A stretch of 64,000 nt of DNA from Bacteroidota bacterium (GTDB lineage Bacteria; Bacteroidota; Bacteroidia; Chitinophagales; Chitinophagaceae): assembly GCA_023386235.1 (NCBI GenBank), contig JAEWKC010000030.1, positions 60,837 to 124,836 of the forward strand, written 5' to 3'. Every line of letters starts with the position of its first letter. Within the stretch, counting starts at the first letter, position 1. The notes under the pieces are model-generated. The model did no database searches, had not been told where the DNA came from, and worked only from the letters and a program-made list of their open reading frames with translations. Positions 34,127 to 43,575 of this stretch are shown piece by piece. The position numbers were made by a program, and so were the translations under genes.

Positions 34127-34616
34127 ATGAAGAAATTATAGATAGTATTATTATTTTATATTCCTTGTTTAGTACAAGCACAAGACACAACTTTTCAAAG
34201 AAATAAAATTTATCATTGGCTGGATAATCAACTGTACGACCAAGCCGCTCAACAGCTTGAAGATATGCTCTTGGATTCTTCAAATGTAGAGTTAGTCAAT
34301 GATTTAGCACGTTCTTATTATTTCATGAAAGATTATAACCGTGCAATGAAGCTTTTGGATAATACATTGAAAAAAAAATCCTTATGACATTACGGCAAAT
34401 AGATTTATGGCAAATATTTATGAACTGCAACAGGCGTATATAAATGCTATTCCATATCTAAGAAGATTGTCAGGTACCTTGCAAAACAATGCTTTACTTT
34501 ACAGAGAACTAGGTAACATTTATCTTGCGGATGAGAATAGATTGTTGCTTAAGAGTTGTAAACATTTTACAACATTTGTCGGGTCTTTATTTCCAGGTAT
34601 TTATTCAGCACATTGA
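34127..34616 (+). pseudogene. Broken TPR-repeat protein gene
   Basis: A signal-peptide-like start (M-K-K-L, then a TAG at codon 5, then I-V-L-L-F-Y-I-P-C-L-V-Q-A-Q) is followed by TPR-like helices, for example L-Y-D-Q-A-A-Q-Q-L-E-D-M and A-R-S-Y-Y-F-M-K-D-Y-N-R-A-M-K-L-L. At a run of nine A (34370-34378) the frame must change by one base to continue as K-K-N-P-Y-D-I-T-A-N-R-F and then Y-E-L-Q-Q-A-Y-I-N-A-I-P-Y, another TPR-like block. The product is also cut short where it runs over the convergent DUF58 gene (34567). Three lesions in one short frame make decay likelier than a sequencing error, though an A8/A9 slip could be an assembly fault. Confidence 0.8.
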
Positions 34617-35913
34617 CCGTGAGATCTCGTGGTTTAGAGAGAATAGATAAAATACCTAAGCTTTTCAATTCGTATACAATTTGTTTTTTCTCTAATTCAA
34701 ATTGTTCTACAACAGCTTGCGTGTATACCTCTTTTAAATTCAGGGCTCGGGTTTCAAGCACTTTACTCATTTCGGCATTTTCAAAAAATACCACCACAAG
34801 CAAATGATTTTTGCTTATCTTTTTCAGATAAGGCAGTTGGCGCTTTAGTCCACCTATAGATGCGAAGTTGGTAAACAAAACTATCAGGCTGCGTTGAGCA
34901 ATTTTTCTCCTGATGGTGATGTATAATTTTTCGAAATCACTTTCGAGATATTTTGTTTTTTGATGATAAAGAACCTCTTGTATTTTCTGTATGTGAGCAG
35001 GTTTTTTCTCAGCAGCCAGCAATGTATCAATGGTATGTGCAAAAGTTATAACACCCACCCGATCTTCTTTCTGCAAAGCAATGCTGCTGAGCACCAGAGA
35101 AGCGTTGATAGAGTAATCTAACAGGCTCAGGTCTTCAAAAGGCATTTCCATTAATCTTCCTTTATCTATTACACAAAATACCTGCTGACTTTTTTCTTCT
35201 ACATAATTGTTTACCATTAAAGCTCCTTTGCGTGCTGTTGCTTTCCAGTTTACAGTACGATAATCGTCGCCGTTGACGTATTCTTTTATTTGTTCAAACT
35301 CCATACTATGCCCCAGCCTTCGCTGCCTTTTTAGCCCGGCTTCCGAAAGACGATTATTAATAGCCATCAACTGATATTTGCGCATCTGCAAGAACGACGG
35401 ATATACCGCAACTTCTTTTTCCTGCAAAAAAGAAAATCTCCTTTCTATAAACCCGATCATGGCAGAAACGTAAACATAAATTTTCCCAAACCTATAGCTG
35501 CCGCGCTTTACGGGTCTCAGGGTATAATGGATAATAGATGTTTTATTGGGCAAAACAGTTGTTGCAAATAAGATATTCCTGTCTTGAAACTGCACCGGTA
35601 TTTCATCAATAATCTTAGTGGTGACTTTAAAGTTATAGCGACTGTCTATAAAAATATGCACGGGATTTTCGTCTCCGTTGCTGAACCTTTCCGCATGGTT
35701 TCTTTGTGCAATAATAGCTTTGTCTTTGATAAACAAAATACCGTATTCAATAATAGCAAGTGCTATAAAAGTTATCAGCGCTATGAAAGGAAGTATCCCC
35801 AGCCAGTCAGCAAAAAAACGCAGCACCATCAACGCTACAACCAGTATGCCCGCGATAAAGAATCTGGGTGTAAAGAAAAGACTGCTGATATATTTGCGCG
35901 CAAGCTGTTTCAT
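34567..35913 (-). CDS. DUF58 membrane-anchored protein (vWA-like)
   Basis: A 448-residue protein with two N-terminal membrane helices (about 13-60), a beta-rich middle and the DUF58 core, including N-G-D-D-Y-R-T-V-N-W-K-A-T-A-R (about 210-224). The DUF58 domain then takes a von Willebrand A-like form with D-K-G-R-L and a later hydrophobic strand. DUF58 proteins work beside MoxR AAA ATPases in envelope or assembly functions. It starts 4 bases after the MoxR gene stop. Confidence 0.88.
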   Translation of the reverse strand: MKQLARKYISSLFFTPRFFIAGILVVALMVLRFFADWLGILPFIALITFIALAIIEYGILFIKDKAIIAQRNHAERFSNGDENPVHIFIDSRYNFKVTTKIIDEIPVQFQDRNILFATTVLPNKTSIIHYTLRPVKRGSYRFGKIYVYVSAMIGFIERRFSFLQEKEVAVYPSFLQMRKYQLMAINNRLSEAGLKRQRRLGHSMEFEQIKEYVNGDDYRTVNWKATARKGALMVNNYVEEKSQQVFCVIDKGRLMEMPFEDLSLLDYSINASLVLSSIALQKEDRVGVITFAHTIDTLLAAEKKPAHIQKIQEVLYHQKTKYLESDFEKLYITIRRKIAQRSLIVLFTNFASIGGLKRQLPYLKKISKNHLLVVVFFENAEMSKVLETRALNLKEVYTQAVVEQFELEKKQIVYELKSLGILSILSKPRDLTVNVLNKYLEIKTRQML

Positions 35914-35917
35914 GATA

Positions 35918-36880
35918 CTATCTTGGAACTTCTATTTTTTTCACTATTTCATTGATTATATCCTGTGGCTCGGCATTTTCCATTTCTCTTTCGGGCGTAA
36001 GAATTATTCTGTGATTAAGCACTGCCGGCAACACCTTGAGAATATCGTCGGGCACTACAAAGTCTTTACCATTCATGGCTGCAACCGCTTTGCTGCTGTT
36101 GAGAATGGCCACAGAAGCACGCGGGCTCGCGCCCAGAAACAAAGACTTATTGTTGCGTGTTTCATTGATAAGATCGGCTATATATTGCATTACTTTTTCT
36201 TCTACATGAATTTGCTTTACCACTTCTCTGAAGTTCATGATTTGTTCAGCATTTAGTACAGCATGCACAGCTTCGTTAAAATGTGCAGTAATGCCCTTGT
36301 GTGCGTTTGCAAGTATTTTCACTTCTTCTTCAGGCTTAGGATAGCGTACTAGTATTTTGAATAAAAACCTATCCAGTTGCGCTTCAGGTAAGCGATAAGT
36401 ACCCTCGTGCTCCAGCGGATTCTGCGTAGCCAGCACAATGAATGGCTCGGGCATTTGGTAACGTATGCCATCGTATGTTATCTGACGTTCTTCCATCACT
36501 TCAAACAGCGCGGCTTGTGTTTTTGCGGGAGAACGGTTTATTTCGTCAATAAGAACAATGTTGCTAAAAATAGGTCCGTGCTTAAAAGTGAATACAGCCT
36601 CTTTAGGATGGAAAACCGTTGTGCCCAATACATCACTGGGCATAAGATCCGGCGTAAACTGAATTCTTGAGAAAGGCACGTCCATACATCTTGCCAACAG
36701 TTTAGCCGTTAAGGTTTTGGCTACGCCCGGCACTCCTTCAATAAGTACGTGTCCTTCGGCCAAAATGGCTGCCAGCAACAGTTCTATCATTTCTTCCTGA
36801 CCTACAATCACTTTGCCTATCTCGGTTTTTATTTGTTCTATCGCGTCGTTTAATTCCGATAAATTAATTCTTTCTTCCAT
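35918..36880 (-). CDS. MoxR-family AAA ATPase
   Basis: A 320-residue AAA-3 ATPase with E-G-V-P-G-V-A-K-T (Walker A, about 45-53), L-I-D-E-I-N-R (Walker B, about 109-115) and T-Q-N-P-L-E (sensor region). MoxR proteins act as chaperones with vWA or DUF58 proteins. It is directly between DUF4350 upstream (gap 2 bases) and DUF58 downstream (gap 4 bases), so it is co-transcribed. Confidence 0.92.
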   Translation of the reverse strand: MEERINLSELNDAIEQIKTEIGKVIVGQEEMIELLLAAILAEGHVLIEGVPGVAKTLTAKLLARCMDVPFSRIQFTPDLMPSDVLGTTVFHPKEAVFTFKHGPIFSNIVLIDEINRSPAKTQAALFEVMEERQITYDGIRYQMPEPFIVLATQNPLEHEGTYRLPEAQLDRFLFKILVRYPKPEEEVKILANAHKGITAHFNEAVHAVLNAEQIMNFREVVKQIHVEEKVMQYIADLINETRNNKSLFLGASPRASVAILNSSKAVAAMNGKDFVVPDDILKVLPAVLNHRIILTPEREMENAEPQDIINEIVKKIEVPR

Positions 36881-36882
36881 AA

Positions 36883-38073
36883 TTATACTTTTGCTGATTG
36901 ATAAAATGTTTCCAGGTTTTTATTGAATATTTCCAGTTCATTATCTGTAATGTGGTAATCCAGCGCTTTAGCGCGTGCTACAATTTTTTTTATAATTTCT
37001 TCGTCTGTTCCGCTTTTACGTAACAGCGTTTCCGTGAAATGCTCATCGGTTATATGTTGTGTAATACCGTATCGACGGCGTACAAAATCGGTAAAGTACT
37101 GTAGTCTTTTATTTGCTATTAAAGTGTTTTCTCTTTTGTTATAATAAAGCGATGCTATGGTTTGGGCAAAGGTCAACGATTTGTTTTGCAGCGGTTTTAT
37201 TACAGGAATTACACGCTGCTTTCTTTTGGTGACAAAAAATAAATAAATCAGCAGCAGCACCATCCCGAAAAAGACCGCCCATTTTGTCCAGAAGTTAGCA
37301 AGTAAAACCCTTAAAGGAGTAGCAGAGCCGTATCTTCCCTGTTTGTAGTATTCATCCCAATAAATATTTGTAATATTTGCCGGAATGTATGACAGAGCCT
37401 TGTCTGCATAGTCCGCATTGTTGCCGGTAAGATAAAACAAATTGCTAAAGCAAAGCGGGGAAGCATGTAAGAAAAGCTTACCTTTTCCTATGTCGAATTG
37501 CAGAAAATTCGGTTTTTTGTTTTGCATGGTGTAACCAAGCATATATAAGGAATCTTTTCTTTCTGTTTCTTTGAAAGCATTGTTGATAGTGAGCTTTCGA
37601 AATGTATAACCTTTTGAAGTTTTCAATTTTTGATTGGTAAAATTAATATAGGTAGAATCCAGCAGTTCTATTGTACGGTCGGTAGCAAAGTGTAACGTAT
37701 CGTGCAAATAGCTGCTGAAAGCATTGGACGAAACAAATGCATAATTTCCTTTCTGCACATATTGCAGTAATTTGGCCACATCTTCTTTAGAAAACTTTAA
37801 AGAAGGAGCCAGAAGAAAATAAGCAGAACGACTATGCGGCAAAGAATCTCTGCGAGAGAGTAAACTATATACGGGTAAACGGCTCACTTCTACATGAGCT
37901 CCGGAAAAATAGTCTGACAAGGAATGGTATAGAATATAAGCACCATAAGGGTTTTTATCGTTTTGCTTCAACGATATTTCCCAGTTGACAGGTTTGGGTT
38001 TTGAGACTTCAATATAAATATACAATGCCAACAACCCAATAAATATTGCTAAATATATTTTGTATGTCTTCAA
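36883..38073 (-). CDS. DUF4350 membrane protein
   Basis: A 396-residue protein with an N-terminal membrane helix, an extracytoplasmic domain resembling DUF4350 (about 30-250, with Y-I-L-Y-H-S-L and L-L-A-P-S) and a second membrane helix near residue 265. It overlaps the upstream gene by 4 bases (ATGA) and ends 2 bases before the MoxR gene. The function is unknown, but the neighbour set is the standard MoxR cluster of Bacteroidota. Confidence 0.8.
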   Translation of the reverse strand: MKTYKIYLAIFIGLLALYIYIEVSKPKPVNWEISLKQNDKNPYGAYILYHSLSDYFSGAHVEVSRLPVYSLLSRRDSLPHSRSAYFLLAPSLKFSKEDVAKLLQYVQKGNYAFVSSNAFSSYLHDTLHFATDRTIELLDSTYINFTNQKLKTSKGYTFRKLTINNAFKETERKDSLYMLGYTMQNKKPNFLQFDIGKGKLFLHASPLCFSNLFYLTGNNADYADKALSYIPANITNIYWDEYYKQGRYGSATPLRVLLANFWTKWAVFFGMVLLLIYLFFVTKRKQRVIPVIKPLQNKSLTFAQTIASLYYNKRENTLIANKRLQYFTDFVRRRYGITQHITDEHFTETLLRKSGTDEEIIKKIVARAKALDYHITDNELEIFNKNLETFYQSAKV

Positions 38074-38756
38074 TTTTTATTTTGCTGTCGGTTAAAAAAT
38101 GCTTTTGCTTCTTCGTACGCCTCTTCAGATATCTCTCTTTCTCCGTACCAGGTATATTCAAATTCGTTGGTGAGTTGTATAAACTCCGGCTGCCTGTTCA
38201 TCTCCAGTATATAATCGTGATTGGTTTTTTCCGGCTTCCACAATATCGCGCCTTTATCTGAGAGATATTTTAATAGCTTCAGGTATTGATAGCGAAGAGC
38301 CAGCCGTAAATTGTTGTTGTTTTCTGCTTGCGCTATGGCAGCTTCAAAATTTATTTCATTAATGTTTTCTTCTGTTTCATCAAAAGACAAATTTCTTTTA
38401 CTGCTTCGCTCAAACATACTGCCGGCGCTCATTCCGGTAAGCTTGTATATGGCAAATGCAACAATGCTTAAGCAAATGACTGTAAATACAACCCAAAACG
38501 CGTCGGCTCTCTGTTTATCTGAAAAAAATTCGCCTAACCAATTCAGAATTTGCATTCTTATTCTTTGTAAAAGAGACAGCCCTTCAGAGCTTCTTTCATA
38601 ATTAAAATCTTTTGATTGCTTCCATTCCTCAATTTTATTATGCTGCACGTTTCTTACTACAATGACAGAAGCAGTATCCTGCGGAATGACGGTTTGCGCC
38701 GTTGAATAATAGCCCGCGCAAAACAATAAAATAATATAGATGAACAACCGCTTCAT
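38070..38756 (-). CDS. DUF4129-like membrane protein
   Basis: A 228-residue protein with an N-terminal signal (M-K-R-L-F-I-Y-I-I-L-L-F-C-A-G) and one more membrane helix (about residues 88-108). The C-terminal cytosolic domain holds L-R-L-A-L-R-Y-Q-Y-L-K-L-L (about 150-162) and F-T-W/E-Y-T-W-Y-G-E-R, typical of DUF4129 in MoxR clusters. Its stop overlaps the next start by 4 bases. Confidence 0.8.
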   Translation of the reverse strand: MKRLFIYIILLFCAGYYSTAQTVIPQDTASVIVVRNVQHNKIEEWKQSKDFNYERSSEGLSLLQRIRMQILNWLGEFFSDKQRADAFWVVFTVICLSIVAFAIYKLTGMSAGSMFERSSKRNLSFDETEENINEINFEAAIAQAENNNNLRLALRYQYLKLLKYLSDKGAILWKPEKTNHDYILEMNRQPEFIQLTNEFEYTWYGEREISEEAYEEAKAFFNRQQNKN

Positions 38757-38769
38757 TTATTTTTTCAGT

Positions 38770-39657
38770 TTAATATCTTTCTTCCATGTGAGAATGCTCG
38801 TCATTACTGCCACCCATATTCTGTATTCTTTGCAAAAGACCTGCACCATCTTTTTTCTCTGCCAGATTAAAATAATGCAGGCATAGGCTCACCAGTAAAA
38901 TGATATAAAACAAGTAGCTGAAAAAATATATTATGCCATATAAAATACCTGCGGCTGAGGAAATATCTTTTGTAATAAAATAGCTTGCCAATCCTATTGC
39001 AGCGGCTACCAGCATTCCTATGGCGCTTGATGCAAAAGAAACGATCATAGACAGTAAGATATAAAGAAGCAAGGTCATCCAAAAGTTTTCTTTCCCTAAA
39101 TAAACGCATCTGTTCCAAACACTGCCAACCGATCTTTCATTTTCAAAAATGATAACCTGGGCGTAAGGAAGCAGCACAATAGCTAAATATATACCGGGAA
39201 GCAAACATAAAAACAAGCCAATCACTACTGCAAAAACATATAGAAAAGAAAATAGCAGCACTATCCCAAAATACTTTGTCACTTCTCTCCATACCTCTTC
39301 AAAAGCCGGTGAGTTATTGTTTTTTTCTCTGTACAATTTTATGTAGCAACTGATCACTGTATTCATTGCAGCTATGGTAATGGGCGTCAGGATAAGAAAC
39401 ACCAAATAGCTGCCAATGGATAAGCCGGAAAATTGGGGCAGCGGATCCGTATCATTAACAACAGATTCTAAAACGTTGCCATAAATATCTCCCACAAAAA
39501 GGCCAAGAAAAAGACTGGACATCAATATAAATGCTCCGGCTATTAATACATAGGGTTTAAATAAGGGCTTAAATTCCTGCTTGATAAAGCCTATGGTATC
39601 GGTAATGTTTTCTCCGAAATCTCTTATTTTTCTGAATTCGATTTTTTTTGTGACCAT
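38770..39657 (-). CDS. Polytopic membrane protein of the MoxR cluster
   Basis: A 295-residue protein with about six membrane segments from residue 35 to 260 and polar ends. It resembles glycerophosphodiester-phosphodiesterase-like or DUF975-like membrane domains, without a catalytic motif. Its start overlaps the end of the SpoIIM gene by 34 bases, implying coupled translation. No function assigned. Confidence 0.7.
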   Translation of the reverse strand: MVTKKIEFRKIRDFGENITDTIGFIKQEFKPLFKPYVLIAGAFILMSSLFLGLFVGDIYGNVLESVVNDTDPLPQFSGLSIGSYLVFLILTPITIAAMNTVISCYIKLYREKNNNSPAFEEVWREVTKYFGIVLLFSFLYVFAVVIGLFLCLLPGIYLAIVLLPYAQVIIFENERSVGSVWNRCVYLGKENFWMTLLLYILLSMIVSFASSAIGMLVAAAIGLASYFITKDISSAAGILYGIIYFFSYLFYIILLVSLCLHYFNLAEKKDGAGLLQRIQNMGGSNDEHSHMEERY

Positions 39658-40652
39658 TGTATAAAGTTTGAGTGAGTATTGTTTAGTTCTTTAAAACCAG
39701 CCTTGTATTTTTTATAAACCTTATTGGGATAGAGAAAAAAATACCAGATTATAAAAAGCAGACTTAGCAGCAAAATAGATCCGCTAAGATATACAGGCAT
39801 TTGTGTATGACGGGTTACATAGCCTTCAAGAAAACCAGCCACTACAAAAAGAGGAACCATGCCGAGCACAATTTTCAATCCATCCTTTGCGCCGCGTAGC
39901 AGTGATTCTATGCGACTGTATGTACCGGGAAACAGAATACTATTGCCCAACACCAAACCGGAAGTAACGGCTATTACAATGCCCCATATTTCGAGCGTAC
40001 CATGAATAAAAATCACTAAAATGCTTTGCAAACCCAGTCCCTGCTGAAACAAAAATACTTCAAAGGCTCCCAGCATCAATATGTTTTGAAAAAGTATAAT
40101 TACCGGCCCTACTGAAAAAAAGATACCGCTTACAAAAGCAAAAAACGTAACTCTGATATTGTTGAAAGCGATACTTAAAAACATGGGCAGCGAATCGTCT
40201 TTTTTGTATACGCCAAACGGGTCGCCATTCTTAATGTTTTCAAGAGTCATATTTACGTAGCTGTCGCCCATTATCAAACGGATAAAACTTTCATCGTAAA
40301 TAGCTGAAAAAATGCCAACCAGAAGACTCAATACAAAAATAATACAGGCCAAATACATTGTTTTTCTGTAGATCTTAAAAAGATAAGGCAGCTCGTACTG
40401 CCAAAGCCAGATGATTCTTCCGCGATGCTCTTTTTTGTTTTTATAAATTTTTTGATGGTACAAAGCAGCCAGTCCGTTAAGATAATTTACGGTATTACTT
40501 TTAGGATAAAAAGTTTTGGCATAAGCCAAATCATCTGTAACTTCTATAAAGCTTTGCGCGAGGTCGTCAGCAGATAAATGCTGATTGACCGCATCACCTT
40601 CCATCTTTTTCCATTTATCGGCATTGCTATTCAAAAATTGGCTTTCGCGCAT
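39624..40652 (-). CDS. Stage II sporulation protein M (SpoIIM)-like membrane protein
   Basis: A 342-residue protein with a soluble N-terminal part and about five membrane helices (residues 95-310). It includes the SpoIIM-type motif with F-I-H-G-T-L-E-I-W-G (about 213-222) on a membrane-facing loop. The organism is not expected to sporulate; these proteins are common in MoxR/DUF58 clusters of Bacteroidota, where they are thought to help membrane remodelling or secretion. It is the first gene of the minus-strand run, divergent from the RDD gene. Confidence 0.85.
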   Translation of the reverse strand: MRESQFLNSNADKWKKMEGDAVNQHLSADDLAQSFIEVTDDLAYAKTFYPKSNTVNYLNGLAALYHQKIYKNKKEHRGRIIWLWQYELPYLFKIYRKTMYLACIIFVLSLLVGIFSAIYDESFIRLIMGDSYVNMTLENIKNGDPFGVYKKDDSLPMFLSIAFNNIRVTFFAFVSGIFFSVGPVIILFQNILMLGAFEVFLFQQGLGLQSILVIFIHGTLEIWGIVIAVTSGLVLGNSILFPGTYSRIESLLRGAKDGLKIVLGMVPLFVVAGFLEGYVTRHTQMPVYLSGSILLLSLLFIIWYFFLYPNKVYKKYKAGFKELNNTHSNFIQWSQKKSNSEK

Positions 40653-40757
40653 AAAGTTTACAAGGTTTCTAAAAAGTTGACAGAAGATTTATTTATTATT
40701 GTAAAAATAGTTTTCTTTTGCATTATAATAACCAAAATATAAATATTAATTTTTAGA

Positions 40758-41471
40758 TTGATGTCGTACATTTCTATCTCTACCGCCCAAAATATTGATG
40801 TGCAGTATGAGCTTGCAGGTTTAGGCAGCAGGATACTCGCAGCTCTACTTGACTATGTATTGTTCATGGCTTATTTTATAGTGGCCATGCTATTACTGTC
40901 TCAAACACAACCTAATCAATCTTTAAGCAGTTTTTTAGGTTATTTTATTTTACTCTTTCCTATCATGCTGTATCATTTGCTGTGCGAAATATTTTTGAAT
41001 GGTCAATCTGTAGGTAAGCGAATAATGAAGATAAAAGTAATAAGCCTTGATGGAGGTCAGCCATCTTTTGGCCAGTACGTTATGCGCTGGCTTTTCAGGC
41101 TGGTTGATATAGCTCTGTCGCAAGGTGTGATAGCGGTGGTATCTGTAGCGGCAACCAACAGGGCGCAAAGACTTGGAGACCTTGCGGCAAATACTACTGT
41201 GGTATCTACAAAGCCTAAAAAATCTTTGCAGCAGACGATTTATATGCCCACCATCGAAAATTACGTAGCAGTTTATCTTGAGGTTTCCAGGCTTTCTTCT
41301 GAAGATATTCAACTGATAAAAGACGTGCTTCTTATGCAGCATCAGGATCAGGGATATTATCTGGCAGTGGAAACGGCTAATAAAATAGAAAATGTTCTCA
41401 ATATCAAACGAAAAGAAGATCCGCTTAATTTCTTACGTATAGTACTAACAGATTATAATCACATTATCTAA
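40758..41471 (+). CDS. RDD family membrane protein
   Basis: A 237-residue protein with three to four membrane helices and the RDD signature: an Arg at G-S-R-I-L-A-A-L-L-D-Y near residue 29 and conserved Asp residues. A soluble C-terminal tail of about 80 residues follows. RDD proteins may transport ions or small molecules; the context with SpoIIM suggests the same cluster. Its stop overlaps the convergent YeiH stop by 8 bases (41464-41471). Confidence 0.85.
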   Translation: MMSYISISTAQNIDVQYELAGLGSRILAALLDYVLFMAYFIVAMLLLSQTQPNQSLSSFLGYFILLFPIMLYHLLCEIFLNGQSVGKRIMKIKVISLDGGQPSFGQYVMRWLFRLVDIALSQGVIAVVSVAATNRAQRLGDLAANTTVVSTKPKKSLQQTIYMPTIENYVAVYLEVSRLSSEDIQLIKDVLLMQHQDQGYYLAVETANKIENVLNIKRKEDPLNFLRIVLTDYNHII

Positions 41472-42738
41472 AAAGCAGCCAGGCTATTAAAAGCGTAAGC
41501 AATACGTTGAACAGCTGGGCTATTAAAAAAGCGTACAATGGTTTTTTATTTTCCTTTTTAAATATGTCCGAAAATTTTGTTTCCAGCCCGATACTTGTAA
41601 AAGCCAGCGCAAACCAAAGGCTTTGCAGGTTTTTAAGATCGTTTTTAACGAGCGTGGCCGCTTCGGGTGACAGCACAAATGAAAACAGTAATGAAGCCGC
41701 AACAAAACCAATAATGAATTTTGGAAACCTTTCCCAAATGATTTTAAAAGTAGGCTTTTCCTGCCTCGCCCCGGCTTTGGTATTCACAAAGGTCCAGTAA
41801 ACCGAAATGGCAAAGGCGGCAATACCCAGCAATACATTCTGCGCAAACTTAACGATAGTGCTGGTTTTTAAAGCTTCATCTCCCACTAGCGTGCCTGATG
41901 CGGCCACGGCTCCTGTAGTATCAATGCTGCCGCCGAGCCAGGCCCCGGTAACTCTTTGCGACAGACCTAAATATTCTGCAATGTAGGGCATGAATATCAT
42001 CATGGGAACGGCTACAATCAACACCAAAGATATTACGTACGAGAGCTTTTTGCTGTCGCCTTTGATTGCCCCTGATGTGGCAATGGCTGCAGATACACCA
42101 CAGATAGAAACCGCGCTGGAAATCATTAAACCCATTTCTTTATCAATCTTCAATGCCTTGCTAAGATAAAAAGCAAAATACCATACGCACAGCACCACTA
42201 TCAAAGCCTGCACAATTCCCAGCCCGCCATCTTTTAATATATCTCTGAAGATAATGGTTGTACCTAAAAGTACCAATCCTATTTTTACAAACATTTCTGA
42301 GTTAAGCGATTGCTTTATGCGCTCCGGCACCTTCATGGTATTGCTGATAAGCAGCCCGAGAGAAAGACTAAAAATAACAGCTTCCAGATTAAGATCTCTC
42401 ATGGCTGTATTTCCCGCAAGTATCAATGCTAATATGGTAACGATGTAAATAAAAGGGAAAAGCAGAAGCATTGGCTTTGCCTGCTTCTTCATCAGCAGCA
42501 TAGCCAGCACTGCTGTTGCATAGACAACTACAAACTGAAAAAATATTTTAAAAAGATTACTTACAGAAAATACTTTTTCAAAAAGTTCGCGCGAGTTTTT
42601 CCAGCTAAATGCAGGTGTTTCTATGTTAACTCCTGATAAAACGAGTGCTATAAGTAAGAACCCGAGAATAACAATTGTCCAGTCTTCAGTAATGGAAAAG
42701 CCGTGTGGCTGCTTTGTTTCCGCAATGTCTGCTTTCAT
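41464..42738 (-). CDS. YeiH-family putative membrane transporter (PF03601)
   Basis: A 424-residue membrane protein with about ten or more helices. It has the G-L-L-I-S-N-T and S-A-V-S-I-C-G-V-S-A-A-I-A-T (about 205-218) stretches, and the G-S-I-D-T-T-G-A-V-A-A-S-G (about 272-284) motif of PF03601. The family is annotated as putative sulfate exporters; substrate is not proven. It overlaps the RDD gene end tail to tail. Confidence 0.88.
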   Translation of the reverse strand: MKADIAETKQPHGFSITEDWTIVILGFLLIALVLSGVNIETPAFSWKNSRELFEKVFSVSNLFKIFFQFVVVYATAVLAMLLMKKQAKPMLLLFPFIYIVTILALILAGNTAMRDLNLEAVIFSLSLGLLISNTMKVPERIKQSLNSEMFVKIGLVLLGTTIIFRDILKDGGLGIVQALIVVLCVWYFAFYLSKALKIDKEMGLMISSAVSICGVSAAIATSGAIKGDSKKLSYVISLVLIVAVPMMIFMPYIAEYLGLSQRVTGAWLGGSIDTTGAVAASGTLVGDEALKTSTIVKFAQNVLLGIAAFAISVYWTFVNTKAGARQEKPTFKIIWERFPKFIIGFVAASLLFSFVLSPEAATLVKNDLKNLQSLWFALAFTSIGLETKFSDIFKKENKKPLYAFLIAQLFNVLLTLLIAWLLFR

Positions 42739-42868
42739 TTTTTATTTCTGATTAAAACAAGAAATTTTATTTAAAAACGCTGACAAAAGTATGGAAATAT
42801 TTAATACAATAGTGTCCTTTTATCATCCTTTAAAAATGATTTTGCTTATAAAGCCAATCATAAATCTG

Positions 42869-43573
42869 TTAATTGGAAAACCAATATTTGCGGTCTTTTT
42901 TCAGTTTTGTTTTTTTGCCAATGGCTTGTTGTACCAGCTGTTCCATTATTAAATAGGCCTCTTTGTTCGGGTGCACACCATCGCCGGCATATTTCTTGGG
43001 TAGCCCATTATTTTCGTCTTTTAAGGCAGTGTGATAATCTACATAAGGAATATTATTTTTTGCAGCATAAAATTTAATCATCTGGTTTAGCTGTATAATA
43101 TCATTGGCAGGCTTTAATTCTTTTCTCCATCCAAACTCTGCAGCCGGCAACACAGAGCAAAGAATCACTTTTATATTGTTGGCTTTTGCCAGCTCAACCA
43201 TTGAAATAATATTGCCTAAAACATTTTCAAGCGAGATGTATCCGTTGTTTTGCGCAATGTCGTTAGTGCCGGCAAGAATGACAACAGTAGACGGTTTTAG
43301 GTCAATCACGTCACTTCTAAAACGTACCAGCATGTGCGCGCTTGTTTGCCCGCCAATGCCACGTCCTACATAGTTGTTTTCTTTAAAGAACTCAGGACGA
43401 TTTTCTACCCAGCCACGAGTGATGGAATTGCCCATAAACACAACCGCGCCCTTTGGAGCCGTTTTATTCTCTTCTGCGTACCTTCCAGAGTTTGCCCAAT
43501 CTGTTTTATTGTTTTGTGCCAATAAAATGCCGGTTACTAAAAGCGCGGCAGCGGTAAAAATTATTTTTTTCAT
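42869..43573 (-). CDS. SGNH/GDSL-family hydrolase
   Basis: A 234-residue secreted esterase-like enzyme. An N-terminal signal (about residues 1-19) precedes block I with M-G-N-S-I-T (nucleophile Ser50; Asn in place of Asp). Block II is G-R-G-I-G-G-Q-T-S, block III A-G-T-N-D and block V G-D-G-V-H-P-N with Asp/His. It could remove acetyl or other ester groups from polysaccharide, which would fit the mannan locus nearby, but it is separated from it by a DUF1016 gene that starts 40 bases upstream of its own start side. Substrate unknown. Confidence 0.85.
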   Translation of the reverse strand: MKKIIFTAAALLVTGILLAQNNKTDWANSGRYAEENKTAPKGAVVFMGNSITRGWVENRPEFFKENNYVGRGIGGQTSAHMLVRFRSDVIDLKPSTVVILAGTNDIAQNNGYISLENVLGNIISMVELAKANNIKVILCSVLPAAEFGWRKELKPANDIIQLNQMIKFYAAKNNIPYVDYHTALKDENNGLPKKYAGDGVHPNKEAYLIMEQLVQQAIGKKTKLKKDRKYWFSN

Positions 43574-43575
43574 TT

